Below are positions 1 to 10,867 of a DNA stretch of 64,000 nucleotides, piece by piece. The stretch is from Lingula anatina (lineage: Eukaryota; Brachiopoda; Lingulata; Lingulida; Lingulidae). Each line of letters opens with the position of its first letter. Within the stretch, counting starts at the first letter, position 1. The notes below the pieces were generated by a model. That model worked only from the letters and a program-made list of their open reading frames with translations, did no database searches and was not told where the DNA came from. The stretch is from the NCBI RefSeq assembly GCF_001039355.2, contig NW_019773614.1, positions 338,618 to 402,617 on the forward strand. The letters run 5' to 3'. Both the position numbers and the translations under genes were made by a program.

Positions 1-477
1 ATGATGTGGCTGCAGAGAAACAGTTCCCCATCATTGAGACATTCCCCAAAGCATTGAAAGAGAAAGAGTGAGTCTTTCCTTTTGCCTTTGTTGTGAAAAT
101 AAATTTAAGTTTTAAAAGGACATTTGGCCTTTAGAAATATAATAAAGAAGTAAAGAATTGGAAAATATTTAATGTTAGAATAGTCTGTTATCACCATACT
201 ATTTAGAGTGGTTAGTAGAATGATGTTAAATGTTATAGTATGTTATACCTCTCTGTTATCACCAATAAGTTAAAAGTCATTACCAGTGTTCTGTTTTATT
301 TCTAGCCATCCTCTCCCCAAGAGTGTTCTGATCATGTTCAAAGCGAGGAAGAACCTGCTCTCTGATCACAAGTCTAGTTGCAGTTTTAACACCATCAAGC
401 TGTGTAACCAGGCCGGCCATTTGCTGAGAGACAGCCTGCACATGGGAGCAGAGAACAGGAGCTGTCAAAAAAACATG
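1..477 (+). pseudogene. Duplicate copy of two SREBP exons
   Basis: Positions 1-67 repeat the end of the exon at 1452-1688, and 306-477 repeats the exon at 1921-2092. The introns between and after them are also nearly identical, at an offset of about 1.62 kb. Both splice sites of the 306-477 exon are intact and the reading frame is open. This exon ends in phase 0, but the next exon downstream (1452) begins in phase 2. Splicing both copies in series would therefore shift frame, so only one copy can serve a full-length transcript. The copy breaks off at about 983, where a GC-rich repeat is inserted, and exons equivalent to 2620-3626 do not follow it. It is either a real partial tandem duplication or two unmerged haplotypes. 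Confidence 0.75.
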
Positions 478-982
478 GTGGGTGTGAAAGTGTGAAAATA
501 CCTATCAGCCATTGTTGTGTTGTTTTTGAATTATAAATATGTGGAATCTGAAGGAGAGATGAGCCACACTGCAGTGAAGAATGCACATTGTGCAAGTGAT
601 TTATCTAGCAGCAGCAGCAAATCCGAGATGTTGCCTGTCTCTCTAGTGCATTGTAGTTGCATTGCATTAGCTGTCATAGTATGCAATGCATCTGCAGTGC
701 AATTAGAGCGACTGGAGCTATCAACAAAAGCAAAGGGATGGATGTATTTAGGGGCTTATAGTAGCATGAAGCTTGCTAAAACAGATTATACAAGGCTTTG
801 CAGTAACAGGAGGCCAGATTAATTAAATTTTAAATGGCGATTTAAGTTGTGATGTAAATAGTTACCGTGGAATAACAAGACTATTTGTAAACAATGATTG
901 ACTAAAGTTTCATTTTGGTTTTGGTTTTCAGATGAGCATAAATTCAAGATTGGTCTGGTTTCAGTTGAATACACTATTAATT

Positions 983-1215
983 GTACCACCAGCATTAGCG
1001 CTGGCGGTACACATGGTTTCGGTCCCGTCCGGATCGTCCCGCCGGCTCCGCCGGTTCCGCCGGCTCCGCCGGACGGCTACCGTTACCGCTTCTCCTCCTA
1101 GACGGTAAGGGCCCCCGTACCCATCTCATGGATTTAGGTCACCTATAATCTCAACTCGTTCCACGTAAAATTTGGGCTNGGAGAACGGACGAAAATCGGT
1201 GCGCGCGCAGGATGT
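983..1215 (+). repeat. GC-rich MITE-like repeat, copy 1
   Basis: This element begins with a small hairpin (GTACCACCAGC...GCTGGCGGTAC). A run of CCGCCGGCTCCG-type triplets follows, then a conserved stretch reading CTCCTCCTAGAC and ATAATCTCAACT. A second copy in the opposite orientation lies at about 10868-11080. The right boundary is uncertain and a single N lies near 1179. It sits where the duplicated SREBP segment ends. Confidence 0.6.
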
Positions 1216-1451
1216 CATCCATAAAATTAAAAAAGTGTGGCCTAACAAAGGTACAACGTTTGGATGTAGGAATGATGCAAACATATTTTATCAGAAGTTT
1301 TGAAAATACAAGAGAGAACATTTATTTGTTGTCTTATCTGTTAATCTTACTATTCTCTCTGGGTGCCTTTTGGTCAGTGAAATCTGTTGCAATGAGCATT
1401 CTGTCTGGTTCTTGGTGTATAAACATTAAAAGTCAGTCTTGTCTTCTTTAG

Positions 1452-3626
1452 GTCGCCCTCAGTCAGTGAGGTCCTGCAGTACAGCCAGCTACTAGCAGAC
1501 TGCTCCAATGCAGCCAGTACTGTGGTCAAGTTGGAGGGAGGCGTGATGATAGTCAGTGGGGACGAGGTGTCCAGATGGTGGTCAGCTGTACTGTCTGTGG
1601 GAGCCTATTGGTTGATGGGAGATGATGTGGCTGCAGAGAAACAGTTCCCCATCATTGAGACATTCCCCAAAGCATTGAAAGAGAAAGAGTGAGTCTTTCC
1701 TTTTGCCTTTGTTGTGAAAATAAATTTAAGTTTTAAAAGGACATTTGACCTTTGAAATATAATAAAGAAGTAAAGAATAGGAAAAGAATTAATGTTAAAA
1801 GTCTGATTCCATACTATTTAGAGTGGCCAGTAGAATGATGTTAAATGTTATAGTATGTTATACCTCTCTCTTATCACCTATAAGTTAAGAGTCATTACCA
1901 GTGTTCTGTCTTATTTCTAGCCATCCTCTCCCCAAGAGTGTTCTGATCATGTTCAAAGCGAGGAAGAACCTGCTCTCTGATCATAAGTCTAGTTGCAGTT
2001 TTAACACCATCAAGCTGTGTAACCAGGCCGGCCATTTGCTGAGAGACAGCCTGCACATGGGAGCAGAGAACAGGAGCTGTCAAAAAAACATGGTGGGTGT
2101 GAAAGTGTGAAAATACCTGTTGGGCATCGTTGTGTTGTTTGTGAATTATAAATATGTGGAATCTGAAGGAGAGATGAGCCACACTGCAGTGAAGAATGCA
2201 CATTGTGCAAGTGATTTATCTAGCAGCAGCAGCAAATCCGAGATGTTGCCTGTCTCTCTAGTGCATTGTAGTTGCATTGCATTAGCTGTCATAGTATGCA
2301 ATGCATCTGCAGTGCAATTAGAGCGACTGGAGCTATCAACAAAAGCAAAGGGATGGATGTATTTAGGGGCTTATAGTAGCATGAAGCTTGCTAAACAGAT
2401 TATACAAGGCTTTGCAGTAGCAGGAGGCCAGATTAATTAAATTTTTATATGGTGATTTAAGTTGTGATGTAAATAGTTACCGTGGAATAACAAGAGTATT
2501 TGTAAACAATAATTGACTAAAGTTTCATTTTGGTTTTGGTTTTCAGATGTGCATAAGTTCAAGATCGGTCTGGTTTCAGTTGAATACATTATTACTTCAC
2601 TATATATGTTTGATTTCAGGCTGTTCAGCTGTTAGTGTGTGACTGGCTGCTGTTGTCCAGGACCAGTGTGTGGCAGGCTGACAGTGAGAAAGGGACCAGT
2701 ATAGTGTCCTCATCTGAACTGGCAGCATTCCAGCAAGATTTAAGCTGTCTGAGACAACTAGCACAATGTTTTAAAGTGGCATTAAGAAGAGTGAGTATCG
2801 GTTTGTAAAATCAATAGAAATTCTATGTGGATTCATGTTTTGTCCTGTTAAGAACTTGAGTGAAAAATCAAAAATCATGCCAAATTATCCACAAGTACAT
2901 TTTTCAGGCCAAAAGCTTCAACTTAAAGTTTTAAATAAAATTGATGGTCACTTGGTGAGTAAAATATTTAATATATCATTAAAATTCTTCCAGGTATTTC
3001 TTCATGAGGCCACTGCTCGTTTAATGGCTGGAGCCAGCCCAGCAAGAACACAGCAATTACTAGACAGAAGCGTACGCAGGAGGCATATAACTCCTCCTTT
3101 CCATGAAAAAGGTGAGATCTATATACCTTGTAATGACGGTCATTTAGTAGTGATATAATGTGCTAATATTTAAAATCAACGGAAACTGACCATAATTGTT
3201 TTGTTCAACTTAGATATTCAAGTTCAGAGGATGTGCATTTCTAAACCACAATTCAATAACAAATTTGTCACTTAAAGTTGTTCATGAGAAGAATAAGAAA
3301 TAATTCTTGTATTGTTTACTGTCTTGTTGGAGAAGTCTCATTCTTTGAAACAAGCAGCCTGGCCACCACCATCTTATTCTCTTGTCCATTTCCCAGATTA
3401 TCCAGAGTCCAAAGATACCCCAGACCGGGCCCAGGCCACCGCACTCTTCATGGCGTGTAAACACCTACCTGAAGCCCTGCTAGCAGAGCCAGGGAGGCGA
3501 GCGGGCATGCTGGCTGAGGCAGAGAAGTTGTATGAACAGATGGGAGACACCCGTGCTGCTCAGGACTGTAGGCAAATGATGGTTAAAATAACCACAAGCA
3601 AGGTGCCTTTACAGGTGGCTTACTAG
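1452..3626 (+). CDS. SREBF: Sterol regulatory element-binding protein, C-terminal regulatory region (3' part of gene)
   Basis: SREBPs are ER-membrane-bound bHLH transcription factors that control sterol and fatty-acid genes. Their C-terminal domain binds SCAP. Exons read: 1452-1688, 1921-2092, 2620-2790, 2994-3111, 3397-3626 (stop TAG). All junctions are GT/AG and keep frame. The products align along their length with the human SREBP-1 C-terminus as I recall it. For example [16 protein letters not shown] followed by a QLLDRS-RRR block is almost identical, as are [16 protein letters not shown] and the final [15 protein letters not shown]. The bHLH and transmembrane exons must lie upstream of the window. 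A polyadenylation signal AATAAA is at 3925-3930. A second, incomplete copy of the first two exons lies at 1-477. I am sure of the family. Vertebrate SREBF1 and SREBF2 cannot be distinguished for an invertebrate orthologue. Confidence 0.92.
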
Positions 3627-4222
3627 GCACAGGGAAGACCTTTACGTCTACTTCCTCGAGTTTTGGTTTTATGAAAATTTGGGATGGTTTATGAAAAGGA
3701 TGCATGTGCTCACTCACAAGAGTATTGATAGTATAATTTTCTGTCCGTGATGAGTCGACGTTTCTTGGAAAGTGGGCCCATGTATGTATGTATGTATGTA
3801 TGTACCCAGCGTAAAAAGAACTTATAAATGGTATTCTTTCAGAATCTGAAGACTTAACGACCTAAAGACTTTTGATATTGCTGGCATTTATGTGACTTTT
3901 GCATAATGCACTATTTATACTAGAAATAAAGGGTTTGCTACTTAAATAGTTCTTTTTATTTATTAACCTAAACCGTAGTCGACTATGATGATTATTGAAA
4001 TAACTAATGCAAGCGTTCATATTTCTTATTTCATTACGGATTCTGAAAAAGCGTGTTCATTCCTATCTATGCTGTCTTGGTTATGACCAACTTCTGTGAA
4101 ACGTTTGTCTTAAATTTCAAATCCGCTTTTCTTAAGTCGAAAACGCTACTCGCGTGACGTCGACTTTTTTGTAACGATCTGTGAACAAGCAGATTTGAGG
4201 AACCCTAGTGGAATAATTTGTG
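3627..4222. other. SREBP 3' UTR and convergent intergenic space
   Basis: This stretch holds a short (TGTA)n run near 3783-3803 and the AATAAA signal of the SREBP gene at 3925-3930. TTTATT near 3956 could serve as a minus-strand polyadenylation signal for the convergent receptor-protease gene. I see no further coding sequence. Confidence 0.55.
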
Positions 4223-5138
4223 TTATCCGGTCTCCAGTTTTGTTTCCACGTCGGTGTCGACAAGCAATCTCCATTCGGATCCTGACATTTCTTTAAGTGC
4301 ATCCAGACCATCGCACAGCTTGAATGCCATTATGGCCTTTTCGCCGGTGGATCGAGAAAAATGACCTCCAATTATCATGAGAACGGCCGAGTCGTCTTCC
4401 TTTTTCCGCACGATGGCGCCACTGTCACCTTCCTTACAAAAAATCTCACCCTCATAAGTGTGTTTCAGTAATACGGCATTCTCAATCCCTGCATGAAATA
4501 GCGTGCAATCTCTGCCTACGATGACACTTTCTGTGCGACCCGTCGTTGCTCCAATTTTGTACATAACTTTTTTAGACAGGTGCCTTACATCAGACTCAAA
4601 TACCTTTTGGAAATTCAGGCCGTGAAGGTCGACGTAATTTGCAGCGCAGTCGCAATTTATTTTCAATCCACTGGCTTTCAAGGCTGTTATGTCCACCAAT
4701 GGAAAATTGCCTGACTTGCAGAGCTTAACGAGATATCGACAAACGCATGTTATTTTTTTACCATTTGTTAAATGTACGCTAAATGAATCTTCTTTTTCAT
4801 TGCTAACGCCGTGTCCTGCACTCAGAAGGTAGACTACACCTTCATCCCCGGTTGTCGCGTATGCCCCTAGCGTCATGTAGCTTTCGCGATCGGAGTCCTC
4901 TTTTTTAGGTATGTTTATTTTAGCACCTGAGCTTGGCGGATAATTATAAAATGTTAACTTAACAGGAGACTCTGCTAATACTACGTCACAGTCCGATTTA
5001 TCTATATTGCCGTGAGTCTCCACCAATGATTTCACCATCTCCTCTACTTCTTCATTTGTTTTTCCTTCGCACATGCTAAGACAGACGTGAACTCTGAGTC
5101 GGTTGTTCCAGATCTCCATGCAGTCGATAAACTTGAAC
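4223..5138 (-). CDS. Terminal exon: trypsin-fold serine protease domain
   Basis: This exon is the strongest single open reading frame of the gene (304 codons plus stop). The protease core runs from about residue 82 (TLGAYATT) to 272 of the part that starts at the internal Met at 5119. It shows the chymotrypsin-fold pattern: a His in SAGHG after a hydrophobic strand, an Asp in VDITAL, and GDSGAIV around the nucleophile, followed by a GGHF strand. GDSGA in place of GDSGG is seen in non-digestive trypsin-like families. There is no zymogen activation cleavage motif (IVGG type), which suits an intracellular enzyme. Residues 1-60 form an unrecognised alpha/beta segment. Without RNA evidence this exon could also be the end of a separate gene. 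The upstream exons at 5445-5735 and 6165-6297 join in phase but contain no recognised domain. Confidence 0.8.
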
Positions 5139-8100
5139 CTAGTTAAGATGGAGACAGAGACATTTTATTGTAACAATTAAAAAAACCAATACTTGGTAAA
5201 GCAATAAACAGTTGGCCTACCACCAACAACTATTACAAGTGTAACGTGACTTCATGAAACGTAATTTGCTTTAGTTTTCCAACGGAATATTACACATATC
5301 ATATCACTTCTATTTTCATTCATATCGATTATATTGAAATGTTTTACTTTAAAACAAACTATTTATACAGAAAAGACATTTTTAAAATGTAACTTTCATT
5401 AATTTTTCAAATGTATTTATTTCTTGAAAAAGAAAAAGTCGTACTTCCTCAGTTCATCCTTCAGGATCTTTGGAATTGTTTCACACTGCGCCACATCTAA
5501 CCTTTCCACAGTGTGAATGCCAGGTTTGTTTGGGGACTCCTGATGCAAAACGTTGAGAGCAGATTCCAACGATTCAGCTTTACCGATGAGCTTTGGCTGG
5601 GCCTGGTCTAGGGTGAGATTGGCGAAAGTTCTCTGATTTTTTTCTTCAGTGAGGATGTTAGGAGGTGCGTTACAGAGTTCTGAGTCAGGTGTATGTGCAT
5701 CTTTGGGGGGTGCAGGATTGCATGTGTCCAAACCACTGGAAAGAAAGTAAAACGCTTCTTTCTTTTATCTACATTGTAGGCATTGTTTGAGTTCAATATA
5801 TCGTATTATTTAAACTTAAGGCCGTGAGAGAGAGAGAGAGGAAAAAATCTGTGCATAACGATGCAGTTGCAGGGTTTTCTATATGAACGTTTTTGGCCAA
5901 TCCTTTACATTAAAGTTACGATGTCTTTGTACTAGAACTATAACATACACCAAACCATGTATAAAAGTTACACATGTGATGATATAACAGAGTTTAAATT
6001 TGAGAGACAGAGAAAAAGTTTAATATCACCTTGGATCATGGTGATTTGAAAAGGCCCCTCTCCATACATACCGTGCGAAAGTCAGTGCAACCCCACTATG
6101 TCCATTTCCACGGATCCCATCTAAGTACTAAATACGGTAGTTCGCTATTAACGTTAACATTTACCTTGGCTTAATTTCTTCATGGGGGGGAGGAGGGTCG
6201 ACTTTGGTTGATCTATGACTATGGGTTTTCGGGATATCCTGATCATCAGAGAGACCATCACTGGTAGATTTGTAGCATGCAGGTGCCTTACTTCGGGCTT
6301 TAATTACAACGAAACAAGGACAACTTTTGTTTATTTATTTATTTTAAAATACGCTAATTAATGTTTTTGATGTCTTCCATAATGTACTATTTATACGATG
6401 TTCAAACCAGTTAGAGAAAAGTGACTTATAGAAATTAAGTGACTCGCTATTAGTTAAAATATTTCTTTCGGTTGTTCTTTTAAACGATAGCCCAAAATGT
6501 CTGCAGAGACCATATACACTAGGTATGTGGAATATCCAATAAAAGTCAAAAGGTGAAGTTGCCATGACAGTTCTTTAATTGAAATTTCTGAGAAAGATTA
6601 ATGCGTTTAATCTTCGAGACTACAAACAAAGAATTGGCATTTTAAAGTCAAACAAACAAACAAACAAATAAACAAACAAACAAAAATAAATAAAACAAAT
6701 AAAAACATTAAAATGTGTAATACTTACAGATACATTTCTTCCTCCTGCTTTGGTAGATGATCACAAAACAACAAATTATAAATGGAGAAATTGTAGCAAG
6801 TGCGACAAATACCGTTGTTTCCACTGGATCGAAAGCTGCTATAGTGTGAAAGGTAAAAAAGAACGAAAACTGTTAGGTATGAGCGTAAATTCACCAACAT
6901 GTTGTGATTCATGATGTGTACAGTCTTCACATCTTAAAGATGCATACAAAGCCAATTTTTTGTCACAAAAACCAACCAAATGCCAGCATATAGTTTCAAG
7001 TAGTATAACTAAGAGAATTACCAAAAGGCATTGTTTAATTTTACCCGAAAATGATGTTTGAACGGATTTTTCTGCTGGCATTCTAAGCTGTATGTCAATG
7101 GGGCAGGAAAGTAGGTCACGAAAGTAGGTTAAATTTACAACCAAAAATTTAAAGAAAGGAGCAGTCTAAAGGCCTTTTATGGCTGATCGAGTGATCTATT
7201 CAGGTTATCTGTTGGCATGTCGAATTTATTTGAGTCATATAAGAATCTAGTAGAAGTGGTTTACATGTGTTACTGAAAATCCACGCTCTACCGATGCTCG
7301 GTTCGTATGTACCTTTAAGCCTCTCTTTTGCCCCTATTTCACACAGACCACGAATCCCACGAATGGCCATGAATTGACAAATTTCACGATTCGTGGTTGA
7401 ATCGTAATCAGTTCGTGAAGTTCTTAACAGATTCGTATATATTCGTAGTCAGTTCTTGCACTTCTTGACCAACAGGAATTGGTGGCAAAAACTTTGATGC
7501 CCCTATTTCACACAGACCACGAATCCCACGAATCACCAGGAATTGAAAATTTCAGGATTCGTGGTTGAATCGTAATCAGTTCGTGAAGTTCTTAACAGAT
7601 TCGTACATACTCGTAGTCAGTTCTTGCAATTCTTGATCAATCGGGAATTCGTGGCAAAAATTTTGAGCTGTTCAAAGTTTTGCCCACGAACTCCCGATTC
7701 CAAAAAATCGTAGTGAATTTCTGGACAATATTCGTGCGATTCCAGCCGAATCCCACGGATATTCGTAACACTATCGCTCCTGTATCGTAACTGAATCATA
7801 GAGCGTGTCGAATTAGACCAGAAAATTGGCAAAATCTCACGATTCCAGCCGAATCCCACGAATATTCGTAACACTATCGCACCTGTATCGTAACTGAATC
7901 GTGAGCGTGTCGAATTAGACCAGAAAATTGGCAAAATCTCACGAATCCTCACGAATCCTGAATTTTGTCAATTCCTGGCGATTCGTAGGATTCGTGGTCT
8001 GTGTGAAATAGGGGCCTTACAACCCGTCGTGCGTGCTTAAACCTAGGACCCAACTACGTTTTCGACGCACGTTTTTTTTTTGGTTCCTTGCGTCCGGCTA

Positions 8101-10153
8101 GGACGTAACTAGATCGCACGTAGCGGCTGTTGATCATGTCGAAAAGTTTCTACGTGCTGTTTGCGTCCTCCAAAAGTCGCACGATGGACGTGCTCCTCAC
8201 GCACGAACTCCCACGTTTTCCCCATTTTTTGGCCGTAGACCACACGTAGCAGCCCGTACGTTCGGTTGGGACCTAGGCTTTAGAGATCGTGCGTCCTCGG
8301 AGTTCTTGTCAGGCGTAGCGTTGTCGCAGGATAACGTACGTCGTGATCAACAGCCGCTACGTGCGATCCAGCTACGTCCTAGCCGGACGCAAAGAACCAA
8401 AAAACCGTGCGTCCAAAACGTAGTTGGGACTTAGGCTTAACTTTTCGACATGATCAACAGGCGCTACGTGCGATCTAGCTACGTCCTAGCCGGACGCAAG
8501 GAACCTAAAAACCGTGCGTCCAAAACGTAGTTGGGACCTAGGCTTAATTCATTACTTTTGTCTTGCGTGCTACGAGCGTGCTTCAGGCGTTCTAAATGTC
8601 GCAGACAGGTCGTAGCGAAAAATGGCCGGCCAGTTTTCGGGCTGCGTGCTTTGCGTCGTGTTTGCGTCCAACAAAAAAAGGTACGTTCCATGTGCGTGTA
8701 TCTTACTACTTGGCCAATTTTTGGCCAATTTTTTGCAAGCAAACCGCTCGTAGAAGCACGCACGACCGGTTGTAAGAGTAACTGTACACACACATTTTAA
8801 CACTATAATTTGATAATCTAGCATTATCTATATCACGTTCTAAAAGCAATCGATACTGTTGTGCTAATAGAGAATGTATAAAATTATATTCAGTATCATT
8901 TAAAAAAATATTTTCGGCACTCTACCCTCTTTACTGCATAAAATGACAGTTTCAGTCCCCGCCCCTTGTCTTGGATGAAAAAAGAGTGATCTACAGCCCC
9001 ACTATGAAATGCTTCAAAATGGGTCATATTTTCAGAAAACAAAAATGGAAAATGACCTTGCAACTTTGAACCCTCAGCCCCATTTTAACATATTGGATAA
9101 ACCAGTGACATGGAAGTTGCAATGCGTAATCTGCATTATACACGTCTGTATTACGTCTTTTCTGAGTAGGCCTAATGCAAAGTAAAAAATTGATTAAGTG
9201 TTAGTTCATGGTTATTGTTAAGTCAACCTTACAAGATCTTTCTTTTACTGACAGCTCCATGTCCTTCTGTGTGGACGTTGTGCCAAAAGCCACAGTTGAA
9301 AACGTGACAGTCGAACTAATAGGTATGGCTGACATGTTGGTTGTGTATTTCGATGTGTTCCTTAGAAGTGTCCTTCCTTGTTGGACGCCGTTTTCACTAG
9401 GCCTACTCTTAGTACTGTAAAAACAAGTAACCCTATAGTATGATATGGAACGGCATATATTAGTTGTTAAATAACATGCACATTACAAGCGTAAATGTAC
9501 ATATAAAAAAACGTATCAAATCAGTTATAAATGGTCCATAAATCAGCATGTTGACGTACTTACATACAAAGTATTATTACAGTTGAAGGCATGGCGTTGC
9601 ACTATTTGCGCGAATTATATACCTTAAAGCCTTGTTCACTTATTTAAAACATTGTTTATAAACCCGTTTTCCAGATCATAAAAAATCGTTCAGGACAGTC
9701 AAAAAAACAGCATCTAACGTCAAACTGCTGTGTGTGTTGTCATATTTGGACAAATGTTTGTAGCTTATATTAAACGTTATTTCAAGCATACCGTAATTCA
9801 GTTACACAAACGTATAAACGCGCCATTTGATATCAAACCTGCACAAGAATGTTCAAAACAGAACATAGAGCCTCCAAATTTTATACGGTATATTGTGTAA
9901 TATTTTGTAACCTAACTGAATCATAATAAATTTATTCGTCATTTTTTTTTTAAATATTTCTCAAATATTTGACATAAAATTTGGCTTACACAAAGGCGTC
10001 CATTGCGTGACACACTGTGTCCGAGGATACTGTACACTGCTGGACTACAACTTCGTTAGCGCCGCACGTCTGACAAGACTTGCAAAAATAACCAAAGTGC
10101 TGATTGAAAGTTTCTTTGGCGATGCATGGCTTGCACTTTTCTTTGCACGGATC
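4223..10153 (-). CDS. TNFR-type single-pass receptor with C-terminal trypsin-fold protease domain (partial, 5' exon(s) not found)
   Basis: Six exons read on the minus strand: 9990-10153, 9233-9315, 6728-6838, 6165-6297, 5445-5735, 4223-5138 (stop TAA). Every junction is GT/AG, every phase agrees, and together they give about 565 residues. In order they encode: a TNFR-type cysteine-rich domain with eight Cys (C-KPC-GYFC-KSC-QTC-QQC-DTVC); a Ser/Thr-rich stalk of about 29 residues; a hydrophobic helix (TVFVALATISPFIICCFVII) stopped by RRKK; a cytoplasmic linker of about 145 residues with a PPPPHEE stretch; and a protease-like domain. In the last exon, numbering from the Met at 5119, the triad is His103 (SAGHG), Asp143 (LVDITAL) and Ser233 (CKEGDSGAIV). 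The topology predicts an extracellular ligand-binding domain and a cytosolic protease. No signal peptide exon, death domain or TIR domain was seen. The acceptors at 9315 and 6297 have weak pyrimidine tracts, so joining the receptor and protease into one transcript is inference, though supported by five consecutive phase matches. Confidence 0.68.
6728..6838 (-). CDS. Transmembrane exon of the receptor-protease gene
   Basis: The exon is bounded by CACTATAG (acceptor) and TATCT|gtaagta (donor). It encodes DPVE, then a run of about 23 hydrophobic residues, then YQSRRKK, a classic single-pass helix with a basic stop-transfer end. Phases (1-in, 1-out) match the stalk exon at 9233-9315 and the linker exon at 6165-6297. 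A second acceptor AG three bases downstream would remove one residue without changing frame. Confidence 0.7.
7330..8016. mobile_element. MITE-like element with CCCCTATTTCACACAG termini
   Basis: The left end (CCCCTATTTCACACAGACCA at about 7331, repeated at about 7501) is the inverse of the right end (TGTGTGAAATAGGGGCC, ending 8016). The interior is built of repeated ACGAAT/ATTCGT units in both orientations and has no credible ORF. It lies in the intron between the transmembrane and stalk exons of the receptor-protease gene. Confidence 0.7.
8037..8547. mobile_element. Fold-back element rich in GTACG motifs
   Basis: The left arm at 8037-8145 (CCTAGGACCCAACTACGTTT start) is inverted at 8437-8547, and a further copy of the right arm lies at 8330-8436. 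Both arms carry the blocks TTCCTTGCGTCCGGCTAGGA and GCACGTAGCG. The element therefore has long, imperfect inverted arms around a short unique centre. No coding capacity is seen. It directly follows the 7330-8016 element. Confidence 0.65.
9990..10153 (-). CDS. TNFR-type cysteine-rich domain exon
   Basis: The acceptor TTTCAG precedes GAT CCG TGC and the exon ends TTTGT|gtaagc. It encodes 54 residues with eight cysteines spaced as in TNF-receptor repeats. A GYFCKSCQTCG core is followed by a QQCT--SDTVC end that matches the usual C-T---DTVC close of TNFR modules. An in-frame TAA lies inside the donor, so an unspliced message would end here. A single repeat is short for a TNFR, and further repeats may lie on exons I could not find upstream. 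Confidence 0.8.
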
Positions 10154-10867
10154 CTGAAACAGAAATTAACAACAAATAGGCTCTAATTATAATGTGTCAG
10201 GAAAGATGTGATTTACAAGAGTAACTTAGACGTAGAAGTCCAATTCGTTTTATGAAACTGCGTGCAAATAAATTTGAACGAAAGATGACGTAATCTAAAG
10301 TTTAAGCTGAAATCAGCTGAAATCTGAGCAATTCTCAGTTAATTGGAGGGTTCATGGGGGGGGGGGGGAGGTATTAATGGANTATGGAAAACAAAAAATT
10401 GGACACCACCTCCAGTATTGCACTTGACAAGTTCTACAAAATGCGATGAACAAAAGGTCTCTGGCGTTTACCATTCCAGAATAAAAGCAAGTTTTCAGTT
10501 TCGGTATCTAATGGCTGCTTCTCCCGTGAAAATGCACCAATTGACCCCAAACTCCCAAAGATGAAAGGAGTCCCCAATTGTAACCCCTCACTACAACAGG
10601 AGAGCTTAGATCTGTGTAGTTTCCAAAAAATAGCACAAACGAATATTTTTTTGCAGAAAATTCCCATTTTTAGAAAATTTTGGCTTGTTTGATCTTGAAT
10701 AAAAGGTCAAAAGTCAAATCCAAGGGCATATTTGGAATCTCCACATATGACTTTCGGTCAGACTTCTGTAGTAATTTTTCCCATAATTCCTTTGGTTTGG
10801 GAGATATTTAGCCTTGAATTTTCAAAAATTTTGACAAGGGTGGGTTTCAACAAGTGTCACGCCCAGG

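Noticed and set aside
7617-7952. Frame with internal duplication REILPIFWSNSTRS
   Set aside because: Arises from the repeated motifs of the fold-back element.
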